From contig JAFWBT010000026.1 in assembly GCA_017507005.1 (NCBI GenBank), positions 42,892 through 106,891 on the forward strand: DNA of 64,000 bases, in the 5' to 3' direction. A program made the position numbers and the translations under genes. Below the pieces are notes generated by a model that was not told where the DNA came from, searched no databases, and saw nothing but the letters and a program-made list of their open reading frames with translations. Below, piece after piece: positions 9,225 through 16,480 of this stretch (position 1 is its first letter; each line of letters opens with the position of its first letter). This stretch comes from Clostridia bacterium. GTDB lineage: Bacteria > Bacillota > Clostridia > Christensenellales > Borkfalkiaceae.

Positions 9225-9662
9225 ATGCGAGCAGTGGTGCAAAGGGTGCAAAAAACGACGCTGAAAGTGGACGGGGAATTGATATCGGAAATCCCGTTCG
9301 GTCTGACGGTGTTTTTGGGGATAAAGAGCGGTGATACGGAAAAGGAAGCGGAGTATCTTATGAAAAAGGTAGCCAATCTTCGCATTTTCGAGGACGAAAA
9401 CGGCAAGATGAATTTGTCCGTAAAAGACGTGGGCGGCGAAGTGCTGCTCGTGTCGCAGTTTACGCTGTACGGCGACGCTTCGCACGGGAATAGACCGTCC
9501 TTTACGATGGCAGAACGCCCTGAAAAGGCGGAGCCGTTGTACGAATATGCCGTGGCGGCGTTAAAGGCGTACGATATTCCCGTGAAAAAGGGTGTATTCG
9601 GCGCGGATATGAAGATTGAGCAATACAACGACGGCCCCGTAACGATTTTGTTGGAGATATGA
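9225..9662 (+). CDS. dtd: D-aminoacyl-tRNA deacylase
   Basis: Dtd hydrolyses D-aminoacyl-tRNAs (and Gly-tRNA-Ala) so that wrong-handed amino acids do not enter translation. The family motifs are clear: MRAVVQRV at the N-terminus, the active-site SQFTLYGD (about residues 77-84), GNRPSF (about 88-93), and the cross-subunit NDGPVTILLE near the end, equivalent to the Gly-cisPro-type motif region. The 145-residue length is exact for the family. The ATG follows AAGGAG. Confidence 0.97.
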   Translation: MRAVVQRVQKTTLKVDGELISEIPFGLTVFLGIKSGDTEKEAEYLMKKVANLRIFEDENGKMNLSVKDVGGEVLLVSQFTLYGDASHGNRPSFTMAERPEKAEPLYEYAVAALKAYDIPVKKGVFGADMKIEQYNDGPVTILLEI

Positions 9663-9674
9663 GGTGTGTATTAG

Positions 9675-10199
9675 ATGAAAATTGCTATCGTAGGATATAG
9701 TGGCAGTGGAAAGTCTACCCTTGCTCAAATTTTATCTGAATTATACGGCGTTGATGCGCTTTACCTAGACGCTGTTCATTTTTTACCGCAATGGAAAGAG
9801 CGACCTCGTGAAGAAGAATACGAGCTTGTGAAAAAATTTTTAGATACGCATGAAAAAGAGGGGTGGGTGGTGGATGGTACGTATTCACGATTAGAGTTTC
9901 AGCGCCGTATGGAAGAAGCCGACGAAATTGTTTTTCTTGATTTAAATCGATTTACTTGTCTTTTTCGTGCATTAAAACGTTATAAAAATAATAAAGGCAA
10001 AACTCGTGTATCTATGGCAGAAGGTTGCGAAGAAAAGATGGATTTTTCTTTTGTCTGGTGGATATTGTGGGTAAGCAGACAGAAAAAACGCCGTAAAAAA
10101 TTTGAATATTTAATTAAAAACTATCCTCAAAAAATACGAGTTTTAAAAAATCAACGGCAGTTGGATAAGTATATCAAAGAAAAGAAGACGTTTATATAA
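9675..10199 (+). CDS. P-loop kinase of the FlaR/adenylate kinase-like family
   Basis: A small P-loop nucleotide-binding protein of the type annotated as 'topology modulation protein' (FlaR-related); its true substrate is unknown. Walker A is GYSGSGKST at residues 7-15. YLDAVHFLPQW and VVDGTYS are typical of the family's substrate side. The 174-residue tail is rich in lysine and arginine. Base composition is visibly more A+T-rich than flanking genes, with runs such as AAATTTAATTAAAAA, which suggests a different history. It starts 13 bases after dtd and ends at its own terminator. Confidence 0.75.
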   Translation: MKIAIVGYSGSGKSTLAQILSELYGVDALYLDAVHFLPQWKERPREEEYELVKKFLDTHEKEGWVVDGTYSRLEFQRRMEEADEIVFLDLNRFTCLFRALKRYKNNKGKTRVSMAEGCEEKMDFSFVWWILWVSRQKKRRKKFEYLIKNYPQKIRVLKNQRQLDKYIKEKKTFI

Positions 10200-10203
10200 A
10201 AAA

Positions 10204-10240
10204 GACGCGTGCATTTTATAACGGCGCGTCTATATTTTTT
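10204..10240 (+). terminator. Intrinsic terminator after the P-loop kinase
   Basis: GACGCG at 10204-10209 pairs with CGCGTC at 10225-10230, followed by TATATTTTTT. Confidence 0.7.
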
Positions 10241-10271
10241 ATAAAACCGAAAAAATTTTTCATAAAATCTC

Positions 10272-10300
10272 TTGACAAACAATACTATGCAATGTATAAT
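10272..10300 (+). promoter_or_regulatory. SigA promoter of the padR operon
   Basis: Perfect TTGACA at 10272-10277 and TATAAT at 10295-10300, 17 bases apart. Confidence 0.85.
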
Positions 10301-10319
10301 ATATCGTAAAGAATAGTAT
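10282..10319. promoter_or_regulatory. Candidate PadR operator over the promoter
   Basis: ATACTAT at 10282-10288 and its inverse ATAGTAT at 10313-10319 flank the -10 box and start site. PadR regulators are usually autoregulated through AT-rich inverted repeats in their own promoter, so this is a reasonable operator guess; the half-site spacing is long. Confidence 0.4.
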
Positions 10320-10330
10320 ATGGTGTAGAT

Positions 10331-10639
10331 ATGGATGCGCAATTAAAAAAAGGTTTATTAGAAATATGTGTGCTATCAGCGATAGAGAAAGAGGAAACGT
10401 ACGGCTATAAGATTATATCCGATCTTTCTCCATACGTAAAAATATCCGAATCGACGTTGTATCCTATTTTGCGGCGATTAGAACAATGCGGCGCGGTGAA
10501 AACGCGATGTATGGAATTTAACGGGCGATTGCGAAGATATTTTTCCATTACGGGTATCGGCAAGGGGAAAATAGCGGAATTTATTGAAGATATGCAGCAA
10601 TTTGAAAGAATAAAACATTTTATTTTAGGACGGAAATGA
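10331..10639 (+). CDS. PadR family transcriptional regulator
   Basis: Compact 102-residue winged-helix repressor of the PadR-s2 type. The segment MDAQLKKGLLEICVLSAI opens the HTH, GYKIISDL follows, and SESTLYPILRRLEQCG is the recognition helix/wing region typical of PadR. A short C-terminal dimerisation helix ends the protein. Its stop overlaps the DUF1700 start (ATGA), so the two are coupled. The order padR-DUF1700-DUF4097 is a recurrent Firmicutes envelope-stress arrangement, and PadR is expected to repress the operon. Confidence 0.92.
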   Translation: MDAQLKKGLLEICVLSAIEKEETYGYKIISDLSPYVKISESTLYPILRRLEQCGAVKTRCMEFNGRLRRYFSITGIGKGKIAEFIEDMQQFERIKHFILGRK

Positions 10640-11226
10640 AAATGACGTATAAAACGTGGGAACGAAAGTTTTGTTGGGCACTCAGGGGGTTGCCGAGAGA
10701 AGAACGTGAGCAGGCAATCGCGTATTATCGTGAAATGTATGGCGAAAAACGCGCCAACGGCAAAACGGAAGAAAGTATTTTGAGAGAGTTTGGCGATCCG
10801 AAAATTTGCGCGAAGGACATTGTAGACGAGGAAAAAGCCTCGCTAAAAGGCAAAGAAAAAGGGAAAGATATAGGCGTAAAGAAACAAGAACGAAACGCTG
10901 GCGGCGGCTCTTCCATTGCGGAATATATTTCGCTGTTTTTTGTCAGTCTTATTTTGGTATTGCCGCTTACCTGCGCGGCGCTGGGCGTCATCGTAGCGTT
11001 TGGCGCGGTGAGTATCAGCGGTTTAGCGGCGGTGCTCGGCGGCGCGGCTTTTATATGTATATGCCCGTTTGCAGGATTGACGTGGGTTGGCGTTTTAGCG
11101 AGCATTGGAGGCGGTATCGCCGCGGTGGGGTTAGGATTTTTGCTTTTTGTCGGCTTTTTCTATGCGACGAAATATAGCGCAATCGGCGTTTGGAAAGCCT
11201 TGAAAAATCTTTATATAAGGAGATAA
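10636..11226 (+). CDS. DUF1700 (HAAS-domain) membrane protein
   Basis: The N-terminal 75 residues form a HAAS/DUF1700 domain: W-ERKFCWALRGLPREEREQ, then YYREMYGEK and LREFGDPKICAKDIV. A charged lysine-rich linker leads to three or four hydrophobic membrane segments between about residues 92 and 185. Proteins of this kind pair with PadR regulators and DUF4097 proteins and are thought to transmit membrane signals; the exact role is not established. It overlaps padR by four bases and is four bases from the DUF4097 gene. Confidence 0.85.
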   Translation: MKMTYKTWERKFCWALRGLPREEREQAIAYYREMYGEKRANGKTEESILREFGDPKICAKDIVDEEKASLKGKEKGKDIGVKKQERNAGGGSSIAEYISLFFVSLILVLPLTCAALGVIVAFGAVSISGLAAVLGGAAFICICPFAGLTWVGVLASIGGGIAAVGLGFLLFVGFFYATKYSAIGVWKALKNLYIRR

Positions 11227-11230
11227 AAAA

Positions 11231-12181
11231 ATGAAAAGGATTATGAAAACGTTCACGAAACTTGGCGTATGTTTATTCCTTGTGGGGAGTATTATATTTA
11301 CGACGGCAATGTTTGCGGCGTGTTGGGATTGGTCGAAATTGTCGAATATCGTGTACGAGGATAAGACGTACACCGTTTCCGCGGACGAAGTGGATAAAAT
11401 CGCGCTGGATATCGAGTCGGGTAAGCTGGAAATCGAGCAGACGGACGACGAAAATATTACGGTGGAGTACTATATCGGCAGGTCGAAAAACGGCAAAGAA
11501 CGTATTTCTATAAAGCCCTCGCTTTCGGACGGAGTCTTGACGATAAAACAAAAAGTCGGCTTTGTGATCTTTAATTTCACAGAGAAAAAAGCGGTTGTGA
11601 AAATCCCTGCGGATAAAACTTTGGAATTGTCTGCGGAAGTTGCCTCGGGCGAAATAACGTTGGGAAACGTAGAGGAACAGTATGCGTTCTCTTCGTTAAA
11701 ACTCAATGTAACATCGGGCGAGATTTGCGTGAACAGTGCTGTGACGGCGGAAAAAGTTTCTATGTCGGTGACGTCGGGGGAGATTTCCATTAAAAACGCA
11801 ATGACGTCGGCAGGAAATGTCAGTATAAAAGTAACGTCGGGGGATGTGGAAATCAACGGTGCTTTGACGGCGGAAAATATCAGTATGAGCGTAACGTCGG
11901 GGGATATCGACGTTAATAGCGAGGTGACGGCAACGAGCGCCACTTTGAGTGTAACGTCGGGAAAAATAGATGCCTACGGCGGTGTGTTGGCTGCGGATAA
12001 GGTAGAGGCGAAAGTGTCCTCGGGAGATATAAAAATAGCTATGAAAGGCAAGAAAGAGGTCTATTCCTACACCTGCAAAGTTGGCTCGGGGGATAGCAAT
12101 ATCTCGTCGTATATCGCAGGAGATAAGACGATAAAGGCGACGGTTAGCTCAGGCGATATTCATATAAAATTCAAAGAATAA
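11231..12181 (+). CDS. DUF4097 beta-strand repeat envelope protein
   Basis: A membrane-anchored 316-residue protein with one N-terminal hydrophobic segment (about residues 10-31), followed outside the membrane by short beta repeats. From about residue 158 the unit VTSGE/D recurs every 20-21 residues at least five times, then continues as VSSGD, GSGDS and VSSGD. Each unit fits one turn of a beta-helix-like DUF4097 fold. The DNA of these units is also repetitive. It is last in the padR operon and probably responds to envelope stress; no catalytic residues are evident. Confidence 0.85.
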   Translation: MKRIMKTFTKLGVCLFLVGSIIFTTAMFAACWDWSKLSNIVYEDKTYTVSADEVDKIALDIESGKLEIEQTDDENITVEYYIGRSKNGKERISIKPSLSDGVLTIKQKVGFVIFNFTEKKAVVKIPADKTLELSAEVASGEITLGNVEEQYAFSSLKLNVTSGEICVNSAVTAEKVSMSVTSGEISIKNAMTSAGNVSIKVTSGDVEINGALTAENISMSVTSGDIDVNSEVTATSATLSVTSGKIDAYGGVLAADKVEAKVSSGDIKIAMKGKKEVYSYTCKVGSGDSNISSYIAGDKTIKATVSSGDIHIKFKE

Positions 12182-12253
12182 TATGGCTGACAGCGCGCGT
12201 TCTTTTTTAAAAAGCACGGCGAAAAAGTTCTGATTCCCTTTAAAATAAAGGAC

Positions 12254-12336
12254 TCTACTCACGGTAGAGTGGGCATTCTACGCATAGTAGAGTGTCATTT
12301 GTCATAGGGTAGAGTGACAAATTGTGGTAGTAGAGA
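12254..12336. repeat. Phased GTAGAGTG octamer array
   Basis: GTAGAGTG occurs at 12264-12271, 12287-12294 and 12309-12316, with a GTAGAGA variant at 12330-12336 and an inverted CTCTAC at 12254-12259. The spacing is 23, 22 and 21 bases, about two helical turns. ATTTGTCA (12297-12304) and TGACAAAT (12315-12322) form a perfect inverted repeat around the third copy. It looks like a multi-site protein binding array or a structured RNA in the 294-base spacer before the GT8 gene. Confidence 0.6.
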
Positions 12337-12395
12337 ACAAAAACAAATGATTAGGTTGTCTTTTTTTGGTAATTGCGATAAAATAAAATAGCGAA

Positions 12396-12433
12396 GTTAC
12401 GGTGCTGGTTTTTTTTTACGCCTTTGCCGTAAC
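12396..12433. repeat. Inverted repeat before the GT8 gene
   Basis: GTTACGG at 12396-12402 and CCGTAAC at 12427-12433 could form a 7-bp stem with a T-rich 24-base loop, 42 bases before the glycosyltransferase start. Its role is not known; no trailing T-run is present. Confidence 0.35.
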
Positions 12434-12475
12434 GACGAAATAAAAAGAAATGCACCAATTAAGGAACTTGAAAAA

Positions 12476-13555
12476 ATGCAGACTGAAAACGTGACGAAAA
12501 TTTATAGAAAAGGCTGGAATGAGGCAGACGTAGAGCTTTTAACGCCGCTCAAAGCGGACAGAGGCGAATCCAAGGCAGCCGAAAATAAAAAAGGCGAACG
12601 GAAAGCAAAAAAAGGTATCGTGCCTATTTTCTTTGCGACGGACGACAACTATTTGCCGTTCCTTTCGATAACGTTAGAATCCATTTGGGAAAATTCCTCC
12701 CGCGAATACGATTACGTGATGTACGTGTTGCACTCGGGCGTGCGTAAGGAATACGAAGAAAAGATACTCCGCTATAACGAAAAAGAGGGCTTTTCCATTT
12801 CTTTTGTGGACGTTACCGAGCCGTTGAAAAAGATTTCCGCGCACCTGCATATGCGCGATTATTACACCTGCACGACGTATTTCCGCATCTTTATTGCGAG
12901 TATGTTCCCGCAGTACGACAAGGCAGTGTATCTCGATTGCGACACCGTTGTTTTGGGCGACGTTAGCGAATTGTATCATTACGATTTGGGGGATAATCTG
13001 CTCGGCGGCGCGCCTTGCGAGGGGGTAAACAGTTTTCAAATCTATAAAGATTACGTATCCAAAGTGGATGGCTTAAACCCCGATTTCTTCTTTAACGCAG
13101 GCGTTATTTTGATGAATTTGAAAGCGTTTAGAGAGGAAGGATTCTACGAACAGTTTGCCGACCTTTTGAAAAAATACAAATTCACGGTAATCCAAGACGA
13201 AGATTATCTCAACGTGTTGTGTCAAGACCGCGTTTTGCGGTTGCCGAGGGCGTGGAACAAATCGCCCGTTGCACCCGACGTTTTGCCGAGGGAAGATTTG
13301 CGTATCGTACATTATTTGATGACGTGGAAGCCTTGGCATTACAGCGATATTCCCTATCAGGAATATTTTTGGGAGTATGCGGAAAAGACGGAATTTTACG
13401 ATTTGTTGAAAGGTATGAAAGATAGCGCAACGCCTGAAAACGTCGAAAAGGATAAGCAGGTGGAGGCGAACCTCAAAGCGTTAGCCAAGAGCGAAATCGA
13501 CCGCGTTGACGGCTATTTCAAAACGTACGGAAAATGCTACGGTAAAAAGGCATAA
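12476..13555 (+). CDS. Glycosyltransferase family 8 protein
   Basis: GT8 retaining glycosyltransferase that moves a hexose from a nucleotide sugar. After a basic N-terminal stretch, the core starts with IVPIFFATDDNYLPFLSIT (nucleotide binding). The metal-binding DxD is in YLDCDTVVLGD (about residue 152). Then come FFNAGVILMNLKAF and the C-terminal HYLMTWKPWHY segment containing a typical GT8 histidine/tryptophan pattern. The length is 359 residues. No signal peptide or membrane span is seen. It is followed by two acyltransferase-like genes, suggesting a cell-envelope glycolipid or cell-wall polymer, which is inference. Confidence 0.88.
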   Translation: MQTENVTKIYRKGWNEADVELLTPLKADRGESKAAENKKGERKAKKGIVPIFFATDDNYLPFLSITLESIWENSSREYDYVMYVLHSGVRKEYEEKILRYNEKEGFSISFVDVTEPLKKISAHLHMRDYYTCTTYFRIFIASMFPQYDKAVYLDCDTVVLGDVSELYHYDLGDNLLGGAPCEGVNSFQIYKDYVSKVDGLNPDFFFNAGVILMNLKAFREEGFYEQFADLLKKYKFTVIQDEDYLNVLCQDRVLRLPRAWNKSPVAPDVLPREDLRIVHYLMTWKPWHYSDIPYQEYFWEYAEKTEFYDLLKGMKDSATPENVEKDKQVEANLKALAKSEIDRVDGYFKTYGKCYGKKA

Positions 13556-13579
13556 AAAAGAACAGAAAAGGGGTATACC

Positions 13580-14494
13580 ATGGACGAGACGAAGCTTGCG
13601 CCCGACCGAATCGAGGTGCTGAAAAAGATAGAGGAATACGAACGGGCAGGGCGGTTTGACGAGGACGTGGAGAATGATCCCCCCGCGCCTGAATTGTTGC
13701 CTGATAAGGTGGACTATCTCTGCAAAAAATGGACGAGTAAAATTTCTCGCCGCATTGCAAACCGCGTGGGGGATAGGTTCTTTTTGAATCTTATCAAAAA
13801 GGATATTCTCGTAATCGACGGAGTGGAAGGCGAAGAACATTTATCGGCGCTTGCGAACGGCGCGGTGATTACGTGTAATCATTTTTCGGCGTTTGACAAT
13901 TACGTAGTGTTCCACTGTATTCGTAAGCATTTGCCGAGAAAATATTTGTATAAGATTATCCGCGAGGGGAATTATACGAATTTCCCCGGGCTGTACGGAT
14001 TTTTATTCCGTCATTGTAACACGTTGCCACTTTCTAGCAATCGCCGTACAATGATGAATTTTATGTCGGCGGTGAACACGCTCCTTAAAAGAGGGGAGAG
14101 TATTCTCATCTATCCCGAACAAGGTATGTGGTGGAATTACAAAAAACCCCGTCCTTTCAAGGTGGGCGGTTTTAAAATGGCGTATAATGCAAACGTGCCC
14201 GTGTTGCCTATGTTTATCACAATGACGGACGATACGCGCTTGGGGCCTGACGGCTATCCTATTCAGCGTTTTATCTTGCATATTATGCCGCCTATCTATC
14301 CCGACAAAACGCTCGGTGGCAAGCTCGGCGCGGAAAAGATGCGTGACGAAGCGTACGCGCTGTGTAAGGCAAAATACGAGGAAGTATACGGCGTGCCGCT
14401 CGTGTATACGACGGAAACAGCGTCGGAAACGGCGACGGAAACCGTGGAAAATGCTGCGGCTAAACTCGAGCAGGGCGAGAACGTGGCAAACTGA
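13580..14494 (+). CDS. 1-acyl-glycerol-3-phosphate acyltransferase (PlsC family)
   Basis: Acyltransferase of the PlsC/LPLAT superfamily. The catalytic HX4D motif is NHFSAFDNYV (near residue 98), and YPEQGMWW supplies the substrate-binding E-G-like block. A central hydrophobic surface and the KVGGFKMAYNANVPVLPMF segment match the family. The 304 residues include an unusual acidic N-terminal 60 residues. Substrate could be lysophosphatidic acid or another lipid or glycolipid acceptor. The ATG follows AAAGGGG. The gene lies between GT8 and the CrtO-like gene with short spacers, likely one operon. Confidence 0.85.
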   Translation: MDETKLAPDRIEVLKKIEEYERAGRFDEDVENDPPAPELLPDKVDYLCKKWTSKISRRIANRVGDRFFLNLIKKDILVIDGVEGEEHLSALANGAVITCNHFSAFDNYVVFHCIRKHLPRKYLYKIIREGNYTNFPGLYGFLFRHCNTLPLSSNRRTMMNFMSAVNTLLKRGESILIYPEQGMWWNYKKPRPFKVGGFKMAYNANVPVLPMFITMTDDTRLGPDGYPIQRFILHIMPPIYPDKTLGGKLGAEKMRDEAYALCKAKYEEVYGVPLVYTTETASETATETVENAAAKLEQGENVAN

Positions 14495-14507
14495 CGAGGA
14501 AGAACAA

Positions 14508-15098
14508 ATGAAACTGTATTTGACGATTATAGCGGCGTGCATTTTGCTTATTTCCGCTATCGTGTCCTTGGCGTGCGAAGTGGGCTTTTTATCGACGATA
14601 GGGTTTACGACGCTGGCTGTGGTGGCGGTGATAGCCGTGGACGGATTTGTTTCGGGTATGGCGAGGATGATGCCCAAAGCCATCGCAAGACACGATGCAA
14701 AGATTTACGTCGTTTCCGCAAAGGAAAAGAAATTTTATGAAAAACTGAAAATTCGCAAATGGAAGGATAAAGTGCCTGAAATCGGGCATTTTACGGGCTT
14801 TCGGAAGAATAAGATTGCCGATCCCAAGAGTGTGGAATATCTCGAACGTTTCCTTTTAGAAGCGTGCTACGGCGAAGTGGGGCATTTTTTCAGCCTATTT
14901 TTCGGATTTGCGATTTTGTTGCTGTTTCCTATCAGCGACGTTTGGTTTGCAATTTCTATTCCCGTGGCGATTATCAACGTGCTTTTAAATTTGCCCTCGC
15001 TGTTTATCTTGCGCTATAATTCTTACAAACTAGAAATACTGCGAAAGAGCAATTTACGAAAACAAAGCCGAGAAAAAACGGCAGACGAAACCATTTAA
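14508..15098 (+). CDS. CrtO-like (glycosyl-diaponeurosporenoate acyltransferase family) membrane protein
   Basis: A 196-residue membrane protein with hydrophobic segments at about residues 3-22, 26-45, 125-145 and 148-170. The blocks KIRKWKDKVPEIGHF and SVEYLERFLLEACYGE, then a membrane re-entry and the final LPSLFILRYNSYKL segment, resemble the CrtO acyltransferase family. That family acylates a sugar on the carotenoid staphyloxanthin in Staphylococcus. No carotenoid genes are nearby, so the acceptor is probably another glycolipid. The ATG at 14508 is preferred because of GAGGAAG just upstream; an overlapping frame start at 14316 lies inside plsC. Confidence 0.6.
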   Translation: MKLYLTIIAACILLISAIVSLACEVGFLSTIGFTTLAVVAVIAVDGFVSGMARMMPKAIARHDAKIYVVSAKEKKFYEKLKIRKWKDKVPEIGHFTGFRKNKIADPKSVEYLERFLLEACYGEVGHFFSLFFGFAILLLFPISDVWFAISIPVAIINVLLNLPSLFILRYNSYKLEILRKSNLRKQSREKTADETI

Positions 15099-15104
15099 AA
15101 GAAT

Positions 15105-15133
15105 ATCCGTACGAAATTCGTGCGGATTTTTTA
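15105..15133 (+). terminator. Intrinsic terminator after the envelope operon
   Basis: ATCCGTACGA pairs with TCGTGCGGAT across a short AAT-type loop, followed by TTTTTTA. It ends the GT8-PlsC-CrtO-like unit. Confidence 0.75.
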
Positions 15134-15455
15134 TTTTTTGATATAAAAATCATAGCCGTTTAACGGTGCGAAACAAAGGGTATATACAATAGCCTAAAAA
15201 ATGCAAAATTTTACAAAAGGATAGGGGCATGTACGCGTTGAAATGGTTTTTGGGTAAAAAAGACGTCGTGTGTTCGTTCAAAAAAGACTATTTTTTACGG
15301 CGCGATTAAAAAGGCTGTGAAAAAATGCCAAGAAAAAAAACGAAAAAAAATTAAAAAACTTTCTGAAAAATAAAGGGAAAGAAGAAAGTTTTGTCGAAAT
15401 AATAATTGTAGATTTTTATTTAAAATAAGGAAATACGTACAAGGAGGGAAAAGAC
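15134..15455. other. Non-coding spacer before the dgt-like gene
   Basis: No gene is seen in this AT-rich 320-base spacer. It holds one copy of the interspersed repeat (15224-15242). It also holds a perfect 10-bp inverted repeat, AAAACTTTCT at 15355-15364 with AGAAAGTTTT at 15383-15392. No convincing -35/-10 pair was found, although a promoter for the dgt-dnaG-rpoD transcript should lie here. AAGGAGGG at about 15439 is the ribosome site of the next gene. Confidence 0.6.
15224..15242 (+). repeat. Interspersed short repeat, copy 2
   Basis: GGGGCATGTACGCGTTGAA in the middle of a non-coding spacer, preceded by ATA. The 22-base context ATAGGGGCATGTACGCGTTGAA is shared with copy 3 at 24260, given here as positions rather than a longer string. 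Confidence 0.85.
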
Positions 15456-16478
15456 GTGGGAGAAAAAATACTTTGTGTTCGCGAACAGGTATGTGCGAAC
15501 GAGGAAAAATTCCTTTCGCCGTATGCAAAACGCTCGGCGGATAGTAAGGGCAGAGAACGCGAGGAAAAGCTCTGCGATTTTCGCACCGATTTCCAGCGCG
15601 ACCGCGATAGAATTATTTACAGTAATTCGTTCAAACGCTTGAAAAACAAGACACAGGTCTTTTTCGCGCCTGAGGGGGATCATTACATCACCCGCCTCAC
15701 GCACACCTTGGACGTATCGCAAATTGCCCGTTCGATAGCCCGTTCTTTGGCTCTCAACGAAGACCTCGCCGAGGCGATTGCCTTGGGACACGATCTTGGC
15801 CATACGCCTTTTGGACACGTGGGCGAACGCGTGCTGGACAAGCTGGCAGATTGCGGCTTTAAACACAACGTACAGTCTGTTCGCGTGGTGGACGTCATTG
15901 AAAAAGGGGGCAGAGGGCTTAACCTCACTGCCGAGGTGCGCGACGGGATATTACAGCATAAGAGCTCGGGTAAGCCCGCAACGTTAGAGGGTGAGGCGGT
16001 GTCGCTTGCCGACCGTATCGCCTATATCAATCACGACATAGAGGACGCGATTCGCGCGGGGATTTTAAAGGACGAGGATTTACCCAAGGGTGCGGTGGAA
16101 ACGCTCGGCCATATCACGAAAGAGCGTATCAATACGGCGATTACGGATATTTATCAGCAGTCGAAAGGTCAGCCGCACGTGAAGATGTCGGAAGAAGTGA
16201 TGTCGGCAACGAACGAGCTGCGTACGTTTATGTTTGAAAGGGTGTACGAGCTGGCGAATAAATCCATACAGGAACGCTCCCAACGTATGCTTTCGCAGAT
16301 GTTCGCGTATTTTAAAGAACATTTGGATAAACTGCCCCCGCCCTATTTACAGCTACTGGATAATTACGACAAAGAAAGAGTGGTGTGCGATTATCTTTCG
16401 GGTATGACCGACCGTTACGCAATCAGCGTTTTCGAGAGCCTGTTCATCCCGTCCACCTTCTCGATAGGAGGTGTGTAA
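15456..16478 (+). CDS. dGTPase-like HD-domain phosphohydrolase
   Basis: HD-superfamily nucleotide hydrolase of the deoxyguanosinetriphosphate triphosphohydrolase-like type, thought to clear dNTPs. The N-terminal FQRDRDRIIYSNSFKRLKNK segment, TRLTHTLDVSQIAR (first metal His) and IALGHDLGHTPFGHVGE (HD motif) are characteristic. SLADRIAYINHDIEDA supplies the last ligand aspartate. The length of 340 residues is normal. The start is a GTG after AAGGAGGG. In many Clostridia this gene precedes dnaG and rpoD, as here, and it ends two bases before dnaG. Confidence 0.93.
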   Translation: MGEKILCVREQVCANEEKFLSPYAKRSADSKGREREEKLCDFRTDFQRDRDRIIYSNSFKRLKNKTQVFFAPEGDHYITRLTHTLDVSQIARSIARSLALNEDLAEAIALGHDLGHTPFGHVGERVLDKLADCGFKHNVQSVRVVDVIEKGGRGLNLTAEVRDGILQHKSSGKPATLEGEAVSLADRIAYINHDIEDAIRAGILKDEDLPKGAVETLGHITKERINTAITDIYQQSKGQPHVKMSEEVMSATNELRTFMFERVYELANKSIQERSQRMLSQMFAYFKEHLDKLPPPYLQLLDNYDKERVVCDYLSGMTDRYAISVFESLFIPSTFSIGGV

Positions 16479-16480
16479 CC

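Noticed and set aside
11700-12170. Repeated DNA in the DUF4097 gene as a tandem repeat element
   Set aside because: The period follows the 20-21-residue protein repeat, so it is explained by the fold.
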